DNA from: Carpediemonas membranifera
Lineage: Eukaryota; Fornicata
NCBI GenBank assembly: GCA_019828565.1
Contig: JAHDYR010000038.1
Location: 682,001-746,000, forward strand
Length of the DNA stretch: 64,000 nucleotides
Direction: 5' to 3'
Shown: positions 9,232 to 18,428 of the stretch, piece after piece
How the letters are laid out: every line of letters begins with the position of its first letter
Numbering within the stretch: the first letter of the stretch is position 1
Notes under the pieces: model-generated
What the model saw: the letters and a program-made list of their open reading frames with translations, nothing else
What the model was told of the DNA's origin: nothing
Database searches by the model: none
Program-made: the position numbers and the translations under genes

Positions 9232-10428
9232 TTAATTTGTCTCGTAAATATTGTCCCAATGCGCTTCATCGACGCCTTGAACCAGACGGGCCTCATCAAA
9301 GCCGAGCTGGGGGCTGATCGCCGAGGCCGAGACGGTGCCATCAGCCGACTCGGGCTTAGTGCACTTGCCCAGAATATCGCAAATGGCTGCAAAGCTAGCC
9401 GGTTTCTCAGCCGGACTGACGCACGCAGCAACAGCAGCAGCGAGCTCGGCGGGGCACCCATTCGGGGCGGGGATCTGCATGTCGACTGAGTCATAAGGAG
9501 TCGGCCGTCTGTGGACTATGCGCCACAGGAGTCGGCCAAACATATTAAGGTCGTATGCAGCCAAGTCCTCGATGTCACCGGGGTTGTCGGTCCCGAAATA
9601 GTCGATCTTGGCGTGATCGTTGAAGACAAGGATGGTGGTCCCGCAGAGGTTGCCGTGGGTCAACCCCTGGGCGTGCGCCTGGGCCATCGTCGTGGCTACG
9701 TCCCGGGCCATCTGGAGGCGGGTCTCCCAGGCCCACTTCGCGTGGCTGTTGGTGAGGTGGAACTCCAGCTCTCGGGTGGGCCGCTCCCTGAATATGAACT
9801 GGAACTGCTTGTTCCGCATGTATCCATACAGACGGCAAACACCAGTGATGTTTGCCGCGTGCTGGGCTTCGGCAGCTGCGAGAGCTGCGTCGGCGCCACG
9901 CAGATGGTCTTCCGAGTCGATCATATGTGCGAGGACGCGGGCCCTCTTCTTGAGGACGGTCACCCGACCGTAATAGACTTCGTTGTGGTTGAACGGGACA
10001 ACTACAATGTTGTTGTTGTACCCAGATACATCGATGCGTCTCTCGACATGGACCTGGTCGTCTGTGAGTCGAACAAGCGGTTTCCCGTCGGGGTTGGGTG
10101 GGACCATGACGGCCTCGTCCTTCGGCACGATGTCGATGAATGATTCCTTGATTATGAGGAGGAGGAGGAGTGCGATGGCAACAAGGATGAGTATGGAAAG
10201 GAACAAGACGACGGATATCTACGTAAATGACAATGTGCCTGCGCAACTATGATCAGAAAGAAGTCGCTGCAGGATTGGAGAACTAACCATGGTCAAGAGA
10301 GCGAAACCAATGATAACGGCATAGACGACGATGACAATACCAATGATAATGGGCGACGACTCTGCAGTGAGCAAAGATGGCTTCAATAGCAAGAGGTTTG
10401 AGAGCATTGTCCAAATTCGAGCCCACAT
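9232..10428 (-). CDS. Membrane-anchored pseudokinase A (one intron)
   Basis: A kinase-fold C-terminal domain follows two N-terminal hydrophobic segments. The catalytic loop HRDLKxxN is replaced by HGNLCGTTI and the DFG motif by DYFG, and no VAIK lysine is evident, so it is predicted to be inactive. Residues around YLGYM/GICRVYG-type strand and the HGNL block align with the paralogue at 15628-16696. The exon 2 frame has no ATG before the hydrophobic segment. A 69-nt in-frame insert (10219-10287, GTTAGT...ACGTAG) contains a TAG; removing it joins exon 1 (ATG at 10407 or 10428) to exon 2 at a codon boundary. The resulting double hydrophobic segment has the same length (54 versus 51 residues) as in the paralogue, supporting splicing. 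Likely a membrane-tethered scaffold; partners unknown. Confidence 0.65.
9601..9729. repeat. 129-nt tract identical to 16211-16339 (inverted)
   Basis: The reverse complement of this block is identical to 16211-16339 in the paralogous pseudokinase, including synonymous positions, while the flanks are clearly diverged. It covers the LQMARDVATTMAQAHAQG and HGNL region. It looks like a gene-conversion tract. Confidence 0.75.
10219..10287 (-). other. Predicted 69-nt spliceosomal intron in pseudokinase A
   Basis: GTTAGT at the 5' end and ACGTAG at the 3' end, phase 0. Retaining it would place a TAG in frame; removing it gives a transmembrane region collinear with the paralogue at 15628. Confidence 0.6.
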
Positions 10429-11433
10429 TTGCTGGTTGCTCCCGATTTGACGACAGCAACATTTCCGCCGAAATCGCGCAGACATGTCTGGAAGACGATG
10501 AAGCCACGCCCGTATCCCCAAGTCTGGACCGCGTCACCCGTTGTCGCTTGTCCCAGTCCACTCTGGACATGCCACCCATGTCCAGGACGTATGGCGCTCA
10601 GAAACTGGTGTCCGAGGGCGTGATCCTGCCATTGGAGCATTGGATCTCCAAACAACCAGAGACGAGGGTTACATCTGCCGCTGTTCTCCATCCATGGCAT
10701 CCATTCATTTGGGTGTGTGAAAGCTTGGCCAAATTGCTTGCGGCGACGTAGCTGTACGCGTATTCTGGGAAGAAACATTTCACTCATCTGCAAGAACTAT
10801 TTTATGGCCACATTACATTGTGAGAGGCTCGGGAGCAACTGGCAAGGTATGATAGGGAAGCTCACGTTCGGGAGCTTTGCCGCGCGTACCATGCGGGGCT
10901 GCAGACGGACTTGTACCTTGGTTTCCCATCTCTGTGCTTTCTTTGAGGCTCGTTTGCTGTTATGACCGAGCAGCTTAAGACCAAGCGTGGTCGCGAGAAC
11001 AACCGAGATACGCAGTAGTTGAAACGTCACACCGATTCAGTCTGATTCTGCTGGGTACTTCAGAACAAGGAGATGGCGAAGTCCCCCGCCCGCGGCGAAC
11101 ACATCCACCAGTCACCCGGGAGAAAGGGCGATCTGGCGCAGACGCACTTCGACACCCTTCAAAGCACTGTGTCTGAGCCGTTATCCTAAGCTGTGCACGC
11201 CTCAGACAACCTGACTGGGGATCTTTGATCGCACGACCTCGGGGCGGTCAACCTGAGGCCACCGAGGCGACAAGTTGGGGCGATGGAAGGTGATGGCCGC
11301 GATATTAGCCATACGTTGGCATGAATAGATTCACAGCCCGTTTCCGGCATCTAATCAAATGATTAGGAGTTTTTGTGGATTTTCTGGCAGGGCGTAATTA
11401 GTTTGGCGCTGCTGGCTGCTCTCTTGTCATATA
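10429..11433. other. Spacer of about 1 kb, no convincing gene
   Basis: I see no recognisable protein or RNA. A minus-strand open frame (10383-10793) has Gly/Trp-rich stretches vaguely like an RCC1 relic but does not align convincingly with the two RCC1-like genes here. The region must hold the divergent promoters of pseudokinase A and the USP gene. Confidence 0.4.
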
Positions 11434-13107
11434 ATGCTTACAAAACGAAATGCGACGATACATCTTGATGTATCAGGCCGAGAATGTCTTTCTTTCAGCG
11501 GTCTTCTCTCCTCAGTACCAGTTGTCCTAGATTATTCCGACCTCGATGCACCAAAAGCGATAGGATATGGACCTGGCTTCCTTCTAGACTCAAAGCAGCA
11601 GTATTTCTTTCAAATGGGCGTTGGAATGCCGTATCGTCCCCACAAGGTCCCATCGATCACGCGTTCAAAACGGGAATCATCCCTTACCGTCACGTATTCG
11701 TCTGACGCTGCGGCAGTGACCATTGTAGTGCACTGCAGTTCTAATGACGACGCTTTGCCGATGACTCTCATCCAGTTTCTCCGGAATGTCTCGTCAACCC
11801 GGGCCCGGTGGACACCAATCACAGAGGCTGAAGCAGACGCCCTCGTCCTCCCCAGCCCCGCCATTGAGCCGCTTTCGATGACCCCAGTCGCACCAGCCGG
11901 CGTGAGTCTGGCCCGGGACATTGAGCCCCTCTCCCACCCCAGATCGCCTAGATCGGGCCCGATAGCCCTCCACCTGCCCCCCTCGGCCTCCCCAATCATA
12001 CCCAACATGCCCAAGGGCCGGCTGTTCGGTCGGATCGCCCAAGACCTGGCTGCCTCTGACACCAGGGCTCCTGGGATCGGACTGGTCAACCTTGGCAACA
12101 CGTGCTACGCCTCCAGCGCCCTCCAGCTGCTCTTCTCTATGCCTCCGTTCGCGGAGTCACTCCTCAGCCACCTTCCCGGTCCCGGGGGAGTCCACGGGCC
12201 GAAGGAAGCCCTGGCCGCCGAGTTTGTCCGCTTGTCCGTCCGTTCGATCCGTGGAGTCTCAGGCCCCGGCGACCTCGACTCACCCATCAGGATCATGAGC
12301 CAGCTCTCTGAGCTTTCCGGCACTTCTTGGCGACCCGGTCCGACTCAGGACAGTCACGAGTTCCTCACGTGCCTCCTCCAGCACCTACACTTCCACGACA
12401 CGCCAGGAGGTCGGGCATGCTCGGTCTGCTCGCTCTTCGGGGTCGACCTGTGCACTTATAAGGAGTGCCACCGGTGTGGGGCGAGGCTCGAGCTCCCAGG
12501 CTACAGCGACGCCTCGCTCACGGTCAGACCGGTCGAGGGGGCGCGGATTTCTGACCTCCTGGCCACTGAGATGAAAGGTGAGACTATCACGGCCGGGTGC
12601 GACTATTGCACTGCGAGGAAGACCCGCCTTTCAAGGGGACTGAGAGTTCTTCCCCCAGTGCTCTTCGTGCACGTGTCGAGGATGGGACTGCACGGTAAGG
12701 ACTCGTCGACTGTGATTGTCGATGATGAACTCAACTTCCCAGGGTCTCCGGCAGAGATTCCGGATTGCCGCGCGGCGACGAGCGTGCTCAGGCGAGTGAT
12801 GGCGGTGAAGGGTGCAAATCTTGAAGAAGAAATACTCGACTCCGACGAATCGGATATGGAAATCGACTCTGCAGTCGAGTCGGATCCTGAGATCTCAACT
12901 GATAGACCAGACGCCACAGTCCGCCCAGGCACGTACACACTTCACGGCATGGTGTGTCACACCGGTGACCCATTCCGTGGACACTATACTGCATATGTGA
13001 AAACTCCTACGGGCTGGGTACAGTATAATGACCAGCAGCGGTCTTTGGTGGCACCGCGGGCAACTGGGAAGCAGGTGAGTATCTGCATGTACAGGCTCAT
13101 CGGGTGA
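11434..13107 (+). CDS. Ubiquitin carboxyl-terminal hydrolase (USP family, C19)
   Basis: A deubiquitinase that hydrolyses isopeptide bonds to ubiquitin. The Cys box is GLVNLGNTCYASSALQ with catalytic C224. The middle carries HEFLTCLLQHLH and a zinc ribbon made of CTYKECHRCG and CDYCTARK. The His box is GDPFRGHYTAYVK with H517, followed by WVQYNDQQ. The N-terminal about 210 residues are not catalytic and are partly disordered (Pro-rich), and an acidic Ser/Glu/Asp insert lies before the His box. At 557 residues it is within the usual USP range. The stop lies at a strong 5' splice site (GG|GTGAGT): unspliced it reads Ile-Gly-TGA, spliced at 13158 it reads Ile-Gly-TAA, so the protein is the same. 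Splicing creates a GGTAAAT signal at the stop. Confidence 0.9.
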   Translation: MLTKRNATIHLDVSGRECLSFSGLLSSVPVVLDYSDLDAPKAIGYGPGFLLDSKQQYFFQMGVGMPYRPHKVPSITRSKRESSLTVTYSSDAAAVTIVVHCSSNDDALPMTLIQFLRNVSSTRARWTPITEAEADALVLPSPAIEPLSMTPVAPAGVSLARDIEPLSHPRSPRSGPIALHLPPSASPIIPNMPKGRLFGRIAQDLAASDTRAPGIGLVNLGNTCYASSALQLLFSMPPFAESLLSHLPGPGGVHGPKEALAAEFVRLSVRSIRGVSGPGDLDSPIRIMSQLSELSGTSWRPGPTQDSHEFLTCLLQHLHFHDTPGGRACSVCSLFGVDLCTYKECHRCGARLELPGYSDASLTVRPVEGARISDLLATEMKGETITAGCDYCTARKTRLSRGLRVLPPVLFVHVSRMGLHGKDSSTVIVDDELNFPGSPAEIPDCRAATSVLRRVMAVKGANLEEEILDSDESDMEIDSAVESDPEISTDRPDATVRPGTYTLHGMVCHTGDPFRGHYTAYVKTPTGWVQYNDQQRSLVAPRATGKQVSICMYRLIG

Positions 13108-13158
13108 GTGTTTAGCTTTCTTTCTTGATGTTTTTACTGACGGTCCTTGGCTCAGCAG
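13104..13158 (+). other. Predicted 55-nt intron straddling the USP stop codon
   Basis: GTGAGT at the 5' end, pyrimidine-rich interior, CTCAGCAG at the 3' end. The spliced transcript would read ATC GG|G TAA ATG, replacing TGA by TAA and keeping the protein unchanged. Confidence 0.6.
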
Positions 13159-13540
13159 GTAAATGTTAATCCGGGTGATGTCGATGGGCTCAGGTTCTTT
13201 CAATGCTGGGTCACCCAGAGTGGGCACCGCAGTGAGTTTTTTGGTCGTGGCCATCAACGTCTTGCTGAGCCATTTCAAGATGCAGTCAAAGGCTCGAGCC
13301 AAGCCGTACTCTGCGCGGCTGGGAATCATCATCCGCGCAGTGATTCAGTCATTTTTTCGCGATATTCTTGTGCTATTGAAGGGTCAAACAATGTGTTTAC
13401 ACAGGAGGTTTAGACCCGTGGTGGTGTAAATGGTCCAAACTAGGGGATTTGAATGCATCAATTCTGCCATCGTAATATTCTTCTTATTCTGCACATCGCT
13501 GGTCACGCTTTCTCCCGTCTCCTGAGCCATCCCGCCTGTG
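13159..13540. other. Spacer with an unassigned minus-strand open frame
   Basis: A minus-strand frame starts at ATG 13332 (MMIPSRAEYGLARAF) and includes a plausible DPALKEPEPIDITRIN segment, but it runs on into the antisense of the USP gene. It might be a small spliced gene whose end I cannot place. No family recognised. Confidence 0.2.
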
Positions 13541-14932
13541 ATGTCCGCGCTAACAGTTTATGATGAGTTGCTTGGCGACTACTTGTACCTATTTTCTCTT
13601 TTCTTTGGCGCAGTCAGCTTTTTCGTGTTCCTCCCCTTCGGCCTGAGCCGAAAAACACGCACCAACGCCATTTTGACGATTATTTTCTCACTATTTGGCT
13701 ATGTGATCACGCTAGTTGTTCAGATAGCCACCATCTTCATTCGTGTCGTTATTTTGGACGGCAAGTCCATGATTTTGCTCGGCTACCTTCTCACAGCCGC
13801 GACGACGCTTCTCCTCTTCCTCCCCATGTGCCCTCTGATCCACACTCTCATTAGCTACACCCTAGTTCGACGCTCGGTCAAGCTTCCCTTTTCGAACCTC
13901 TTCATCACCGCTTCCATTGTCATTCTCATCCATGCCTTCGCCGTCCTTCAGCCCCTCCCTATCTTCATCAACCCCCACAGCGACACCTTCGCTTTCTGGA
14001 GTCCGTTTGAGTCCACCGAGCTCGGCTTTGCGGCGAACTACACGTACATGGCCATCGTCATTCCACGCTTCGTCCTCTACCTCTTTTGGGGCCTGCTTGT
14101 AATGATCAGCTACTACATCAAATGCGAGGTGGCCGGCCAGATCTCGATGATGACCTTCTCATTCGCCCTCATGACTGTGCTGTGCCTCTACCCCCATGAT
14201 GTGTCCTTGCATGACTCGACCTGGCTCGCGAGGACGGGGCAGGTGGTCAAGCCGACTGTCATGTCGTTCTTGCCGTTTGGGACGGTAATTGTCATGCTAA
14301 CGTCGCCCATGATGGTCTTCCCCCGCACTCTCCGCGATGTGCTTAGCACCAAGTCGGGCTGCATGTTCTTACTTGAGTATCTCAAGAGCGAGTATGCAAG
14401 TGAGAACCTGGCCTTCGTGCTCGCAGTGCGGCGAGCCATTGAGTTCTCCAGACATAGCCCGTTCCATTCTCTTCTCTTCCTCAGGGAACTCGAGACAACG
14501 TTCATGGAAGAGACCAGTAATTGCTGGGTCAACCTCGCGGGTGAAGTCGCAGCTCCAATCAGGATTGCGATCAGCAAGGCAAGAGACGACGAAGTGACGC
14601 CCGCCTGGATCGATCAGGTCTTCGCTAAGGCAGTTTTGGACGTCCAGCTGATTATGGAGGGCTCGCTGCCAAGATTCATCGCCCACACAAGTTACAGTGA
14701 TTATCTCAAGCAGATTCAAACGTATCAGGAGCTCGACTTTGGCAGCAGTCTGCTCGGCGTGATGCTTGGTTTCATCATCCCTAAGCGAGATGGCCGGGGC
14801 GACCTTGTTGTGGGCGAGATCCCCGATTTGTGGGAGTCGGTCAAGCAGCAGTTTAACGCAGGGGCCAACCCACTCGTTCCTGGATCAGTTGGCGGACTCG
14901 GCCTCGAGGGGAAGACGGCAGGCCATCGCTGA
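13541..14932 (+). CDS. Seven-transmembrane protein fused to an RGS domain
   Basis: Residues 1-250 contain about seven hydrophobic helices (for example YLYLFSLFFGAVSFFVFLPF and VILIHAFAVLQPLPIFI). The C-terminal 190 residues form a regulator-of-G-protein-signalling domain: FLLEYLKSEYASENLAFVLAV matches the first RGS helices (FLxFLxxEFSEENLxFWxAV). After PAWIDQVFAKAVLDVQLIME, the segment PRFIAHTSYSDYL matches the final helices (YPRFLxSxxYxxLL). RGS domains accelerate GTP hydrolysis by G-alpha. A 7TM-RGS layout is known from plant AtRGS1 and several protists and suggests a receptor-like brake on a heterotrimeric G protein. ATG 13541 is the first Met; a 463-residue product. AGTGAAC follows the stop by 2 nt. 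Confidence 0.75.
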   Translation: MSALTVYDELLGDYLYLFSLFFGAVSFFVFLPFGLSRKTRTNAILTIIFSLFGYVITLVVQIATIFIRVVILDGKSMILLGYLLTAATTLLLFLPMCPLIHTLISYTLVRRSVKLPFSNLFITASIVILIHAFAVLQPLPIFINPHSDTFAFWSPFESTELGFAANYTYMAIVIPRFVLYLFWGLLVMISYYIKCEVAGQISMMTFSFALMTVLCLYPHDVSLHDSTWLARTGQVVKPTVMSFLPFGTVIVMLTSPMMVFPRTLRDVLSTKSGCMFLLEYLKSEYASENLAFVLAVRRAIEFSRHSPFHSLLFLRELETTFMEETSNCWVNLAGEVAAPIRIAISKARDDEVTPAWIDQVFAKAVLDVQLIMEGSLPRFIAHTSYSDYLKQIQTYQELDFGSSLLGVMLGFIIPKRDGRGDLVVGEIPDLWESVKQQFNAGANPLVPGSVGGLGLEGKTAGHR

Positions 14933-14934
14933 TG

Positions 14935-14941
14935 AGTGAAC
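14935..14941 (+). terminator. Candidate polyadenylation signal AGTGAAC
   Basis: AGTGAAC, an exact AGTRAAY match, lies 2 nt after the stop of the 7TM-RGS gene. Confidence 0.5.
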
Positions 14942-15138
14942 ATTGCACTACCTACATTGCTCAAGCTTAACAGTTTCTTTGGCGGCAAGTCTCGTGATCC
15001 ACCTCGGTCTCCTCCCAGTGGAAGAAATGGAGTCAAGCAACCGTTAGGAGAACGATTTATGAGTGGGACAAGAGCCACGGGTTGAGCACGCCATGTTTCC
15101 TCAGAAAGAGCGTTCTGACAAAGAAAAAGTGGTAATCA

Positions 15139-15337
15139 TTGAAAACGAGGGAAACCGAACACAGTCAGAAGTCTTATAGGGGCAACGAGCTTCCAAAGGG
15201 CCCTACTCGCCGTTGCTTTGCTCCAGAGCAACTAACAGCAATGGTCGCAACATCCTCTCCAAAGGTGCCCCTGCAACATCGCTCAGCCCACCGGCCTGGA
15301 CGTCCTCAAGGTCCGCGCCTGGTTCCAAAACCGCTGA
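15139..15337 (+). pseudogene. Broken homeobox gene
   Basis: Frame 1 encodes the start of a homeodomain (PTRRCFAPEQLTAM, helix 1). After about 50 nt the match moves to the next frame, which encodes helix 2-3: NIAQPTGLDVLKVRAWFQNR, the classic recognition helix. A TGA at 15335-15337 follows immediately. The two halves are therefore separated by a +1 frame change and the basic tail after WFQNR is missing. The loop between helices 1 and 2 is about four residues short. A short open stretch (15400-15540, GLNAMLGVARQYADCL) may be more of the same relic. Small spliced exons are an alternative to decay, but no suitable intron is seen. Confidence 0.6.
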
Positions 15338-15627
15338 ACACGTGGCAGGCGACTGCCCGCTGCTGACGCCCAGAGGGTCCTCGATGGAGTCTGTCTGTGA
15401 GGCTTATAGGGCCTCAACGCCATGCTCGGTGTGGCCAGACAGTATGCAGACTGTCTGCGGGCGGGCGGCATTTCTGACAAACCCCAGGGTGACACCATGC
15501 CTGACAGATTCGATATCCACTCTCAGATATCACTGCAATGATGCTGATGTAGGACGCGAGGTCTCGCATGAATACGATGGTTGGCCGTTGTCCCGATATC
15601 TTTGTTTTGCCAGATTTGCGCTCCCTC

Positions 15628-16696
15628 ATGGCTGACTCGGGCCTCGTAACCTCTCTGCTCGCTCCTATGACGGCATCAGACAGCATGTTCACGCTTCTCC
15701 CTTTCGCCTTCGTGTTTATGCTGTTCGCCGTCTTCTTTGTCATGTTTATGGCCGTGACCGCAATGCTGTTCATTGGTCTTATCATCGCAACAGTTCTTGG
15801 CTTCTTCCTCTTCCGTTCCTTCGGCAGTCGCGGCGGCCCTGGTAAGCGAGAATGTCATGGGGCCGCCGAACCCAACTAATGCACCCCTGGTTCGTCTGTC
15901 CCGCGACCAGGCCAACGTCGTTCAACGCACCAGACGCCACGGCGACCATATCCAGTTCGTGCCGTTCGAGGACAACGAGTGGTACCAGGGCCAGGTGAGC
16001 GCTGTTGGGAAGGCCGCCCGTGTCTTCTGTAACAATCTTGGCAACGCCGACAAGGCCCTCGAGACCGTGCGTGCCCAGCACGCTGCCAACATCATCGGCA
16101 TCTGCCGGGTGTACGGCTTCATGCGGGACAACCAACACCAGTTCATCTTCAAGGAGAAGCCCACGCGGCCTCTCGAGAACATTCTTTCGGTCAAGATGCT
16201 CAAGTTCCACTGGGAGACCCGCCTCCAGATGGCCCGGGACGTAGCCACGACGATGGCCCAGGCGCACGCCCAGGGGTTGACCCACGGCAACCTCTGCGGG
16301 ACCACCATCCTTGTCTTCAACGATCACGCCAAGATCGACGACTTCGGACTCAATCCGGAGCCCGGAATCCAGGATCTCGCTGCTTACGACGTCGAGCAGT
16401 TCGGCCGCATGTTCTGGCGCGTCATGCACCGTCGCTCTCTGCCCTTTGACCCTGCCGACCTGATGATTCCCCCGCCCGAAGGCTGCCCTCCAGAGCTCCA
16501 CGCCGCAGTCATGGCCTGCATCCGCAACCTCAACAGCAGGCCCAACTTCGAAGCAGTTTGCAGGCTCCTCGGCTGCCCGACTAGACACCCTGGTGCAACC
16601 CCCTCTTCCCAGCAGGTAATGCCGCCCGCTGACGTGAACCAGGCCTGCAACTACACCCAGGGCACCGCTGCCCCGGGCTGGAACATGTACTCCTAA
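15628..16696 (+). pseudogene. Membrane pseudokinase B (paralogue of 9232-10428) with a frame break
   Basis: From ATG 15628 the frame encodes a hydrophobic double segment (FVFMLFAVFFVMFMAV and LIIATVLGFFLFRSF). The kinase-like domain (RDQANVVQR... to the stop at 16696) lies in the +1 frame. Aligned to paralogue A, the two parts meet within about 40 nt (15810-15850), where a single-base insertion or deletion would restore the frame. A 52-nt intron (15776-15827, with a pyrimidine tract before GGCAG) would also fix the frame but would delete part of the second hydrophobic segment that the paralogue keeps. The HRD motif is HGNL as in A; DFG is intact (DDFGL). CGTAAAT lies 4 nt after the stop. If the break is an assembly error this is a normal gene. 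Confidence 0.55.
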
Positions 16697-16763
16697 CGAA
16701 CGTAAATCACTGTTCATAAATGACCTTGGGTTAGATGTGGCCTCGAATCACGCGATATGTCAC

Positions 16764-16770
16764 ATTTACC
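16764..16770 (-). terminator. Candidate polyadenylation signal GGTAAAT
   Basis: Minus-strand GGTAAAT, 11 nt downstream of the hcp stop codon. Confidence 0.4.
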
Positions 16771-16781
16771 TCTCAGTATAA

Positions 16782-18428
16782 TCAGTGCTCGCCGGCGAGC
16801 ATGTCGGCGAGGTCGCCCTTGGCGTCCTTGTTGTTCGTGGGCTTCAGGGCGAACTTGTCGGCCAGCACGGCGAGGGCGTCGGGGGTCAGGAAGCGGGGCA
16901 GCGAGGGGCCGAGGCGGATGTTGCGGATGCCCAGGTGGAGCAGCGTCAGCAGCACGGCGACGGCCTTCTGCTCGAACCAGCTCACGCACAGCGAGAGCGG
17001 CAGGTCATTGACGGCGAGCCCGGTGGCCTCGGAAAGGGCGACCGCGATCTTGATGGCGCTGAAGACGTCGTTGCACTGGCCGACGTCGAGCAGGCGCGGG
17101 ATGCCCTCGATGTCGCCGTAGTCCTTGACCCGGTTGATGCGGAAGCGACCGCAGGCGCCGGTCAGGATCAGGCAGTCGTCGGGGATGGCCTCGGCGAGGT
17201 CCGAGAAGTAGTTGCGGCCGGGCGTGCTGCCGTCGCAGCCGCCGATGAAGAAGATGTGGCGCAGCTTGCCCGCGCCGATTAGCTCAAGGACCTTGCCCGC
17301 GTGGCTCAGCACCTCGGCGTGCATCGCGCCGACGAGCAGGGGCGACTCGGCGTTGGCGGCCTCGACTTCGGCCTTGGTGTAGCCGGGCGCCTTGAGCGCG
17401 GCCGCGATGACGGGCTTGAACTCGCCGTTCGTGACGTGGGTCAGGCCCGGGAAGCCGACGCGGCCGGTCGTGAACACGCGGTGCTTGTAGTCCTCGCGCG
17501 GGGGCATGATGCAGTTCGTCGTGAAGAGCACGGGGCCGGGGAAGAGCGGGAACTCCTTGCGCTGGTTGCGCCACGACGTGCCGTAGTTGCCGACGAGGCA
17601 CTTGTACTTGCGCAGGGCGGGGTAGGCGTGGGCGGGGATCATCTCGCCGTGGGTGAATACGTTCACGCCGCGCGCCTCGCACTGCTCGAGCAGCTTGTGG
17701 AGGTCGTCCATGTCGTGGCCCGTGATGAGGATGCACTTGCCCTCGACGGGCCGGGTGTTGACGGGCGCGAAGCTGGGCTGGCCGAGCGCCGCGTTGTGCG
17801 CCTTGTCGAGCGCGGCCATGATGCCGAAGTTGGCCTCGCCGACCTTGAGCGTGAGGCCGAGGAGCGCGTCGACGGAGAGGTCGTCCTTGTTGAGCTCGGC
17901 CATCGCCTCGACGTTCATCCACGTCTCCTTGCGCACGGGGTCGAGGCCCTCGAGCACGAAGACGTGGTCCGCGTAGGCGGCGGCGCCGCGGATGCCGTAG
18001 ACAACGGTCTCGCGGAGGCCGGCGACGGTCTCGCCGAACTTGTGGATGCGGTGGGCGAGCCCGTAGTCCTTGAGGGTCGCGACGGCCTCAGCGGCGGACT
18101 TGTTGACGCCGTTGACGCCGAGGGCGGTCAGCTCGGCGGTGAGGTCCTCGGCGTAGCGCATGAGGGCGTCGTCGTCGAAGTTGACGTTGGTGAGCGTCGT
18201 GAACATCGCGCGGTTGAACAGAACGAGCTGTTCGTCGGTGACATTGGCGCGGTCCTGCACGGCTGCGTCCGCGAGCTGCATGCAGAGCCACGTGATGTGG
18301 TCCTGGATGGCGGTTGTTTCGGGGCTCTTGCTGCAGACGCCCTTGAACGTGTTGCAGCCGGGGCCGCGCGCTTGCTCGCACTGGTAGCAAGCGGATGCGT
18401 TGTTGTCGAGAAGCTTTTCGATCTCCAT
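16782..18428 (-). CDS. hcp: Hybrid cluster protein / hydroxylamine reductase (prismane)
   Basis: A class I-type Hcp of 548 residues, the usual length. The N terminus carries C14-x2-C17-x7-C25-x6-C32 (ACYQCEQARGPGC, GVCSK), which binds the first iron-sulfur cluster. The rest matches the hybrid Fe-S-O cluster domain, for example VLFTTNCIMPPRE, FFIGGCDGSTPGRNYF and ILTGACGRFR. It reduces hydroxylamine and acts in nitric-oxide and nitrosative-stress defence. In eukaryotes Hcp is largely restricted to anaerobic protists and is thought to come from bacteria, so it supports an anaerobic host. Its codon use is more strongly G/C-ended than its neighbours, either from high expression or transfer. No organellar presequence is obvious. 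GGTAAAT lies just after the stop on this strand. Confidence 0.93.
   Translation of the reverse strand: MEIEKLLDNNASACYQCEQARGPGCNTFKGVCSKSPETTAIQDHITWLCMQLADAAVQDRANVTDEQLVLFNRAMFTTLTNVNFDDDALMRYAEDLTAELTALGVNGVNKSAAEAVATLKDYGLAHRIHKFGETVAGLRETVVYGIRGAAAYADHVFVLEGLDPVRKETWMNVEAMAELNKDDLSVDALLGLTLKVGEANFGIMAALDKAHNAALGQPSFAPVNTRPVEGKCILITGHDMDDLHKLLEQCEARGVNVFTHGEMIPAHAYPALRKYKCLVGNYGTSWRNQRKEFPLFPGPVLFTTNCIMPPREDYKHRVFTTGRVGFPGLTHVTNGEFKPVIAAALKAPGYTKAEVEAANAESPLLVGAMHAEVLSHAGKVLELIGAGKLRHIFFIGGCDGSTPGRNYFSDLAEAIPDDCLILTGACGRFRINRVKDYGDIEGIPRLLDVGQCNDVFSAIKIAVALSEATGLAVNDLPLSLCVSWFEQKAVAVLLTLLHLGIRNIRLGPSLPRFLTPDALAVLADKFALKPTNNKDAKGDLADMLAGEH

Noticed and set aside
10383-10793. 136-codon minus-strand frame as an RCC1 relic
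   Set aside because: Gly/Trp content is suggestive but no blade pattern aligns with either RCC1-like gene, and it overlaps exon 1 of pseudokinase A.
15258-15279. 22-nt intron (GTGCCC...CTCAG) to join the homeobox halves
   Set aside because: It would restore the frame but shorten the homeodomain further, and 22 nt is below the sizes supported elsewhere here.
15776-15827. 52-nt intron to repair pseudokinase B
   Set aside because: It has a good 3' pyrimidine tract and the right length modulo 3, but it would delete part of a hydrophobic helix that aligns with the paralogue. A one-base indel fits better. Kept only as an alternative.
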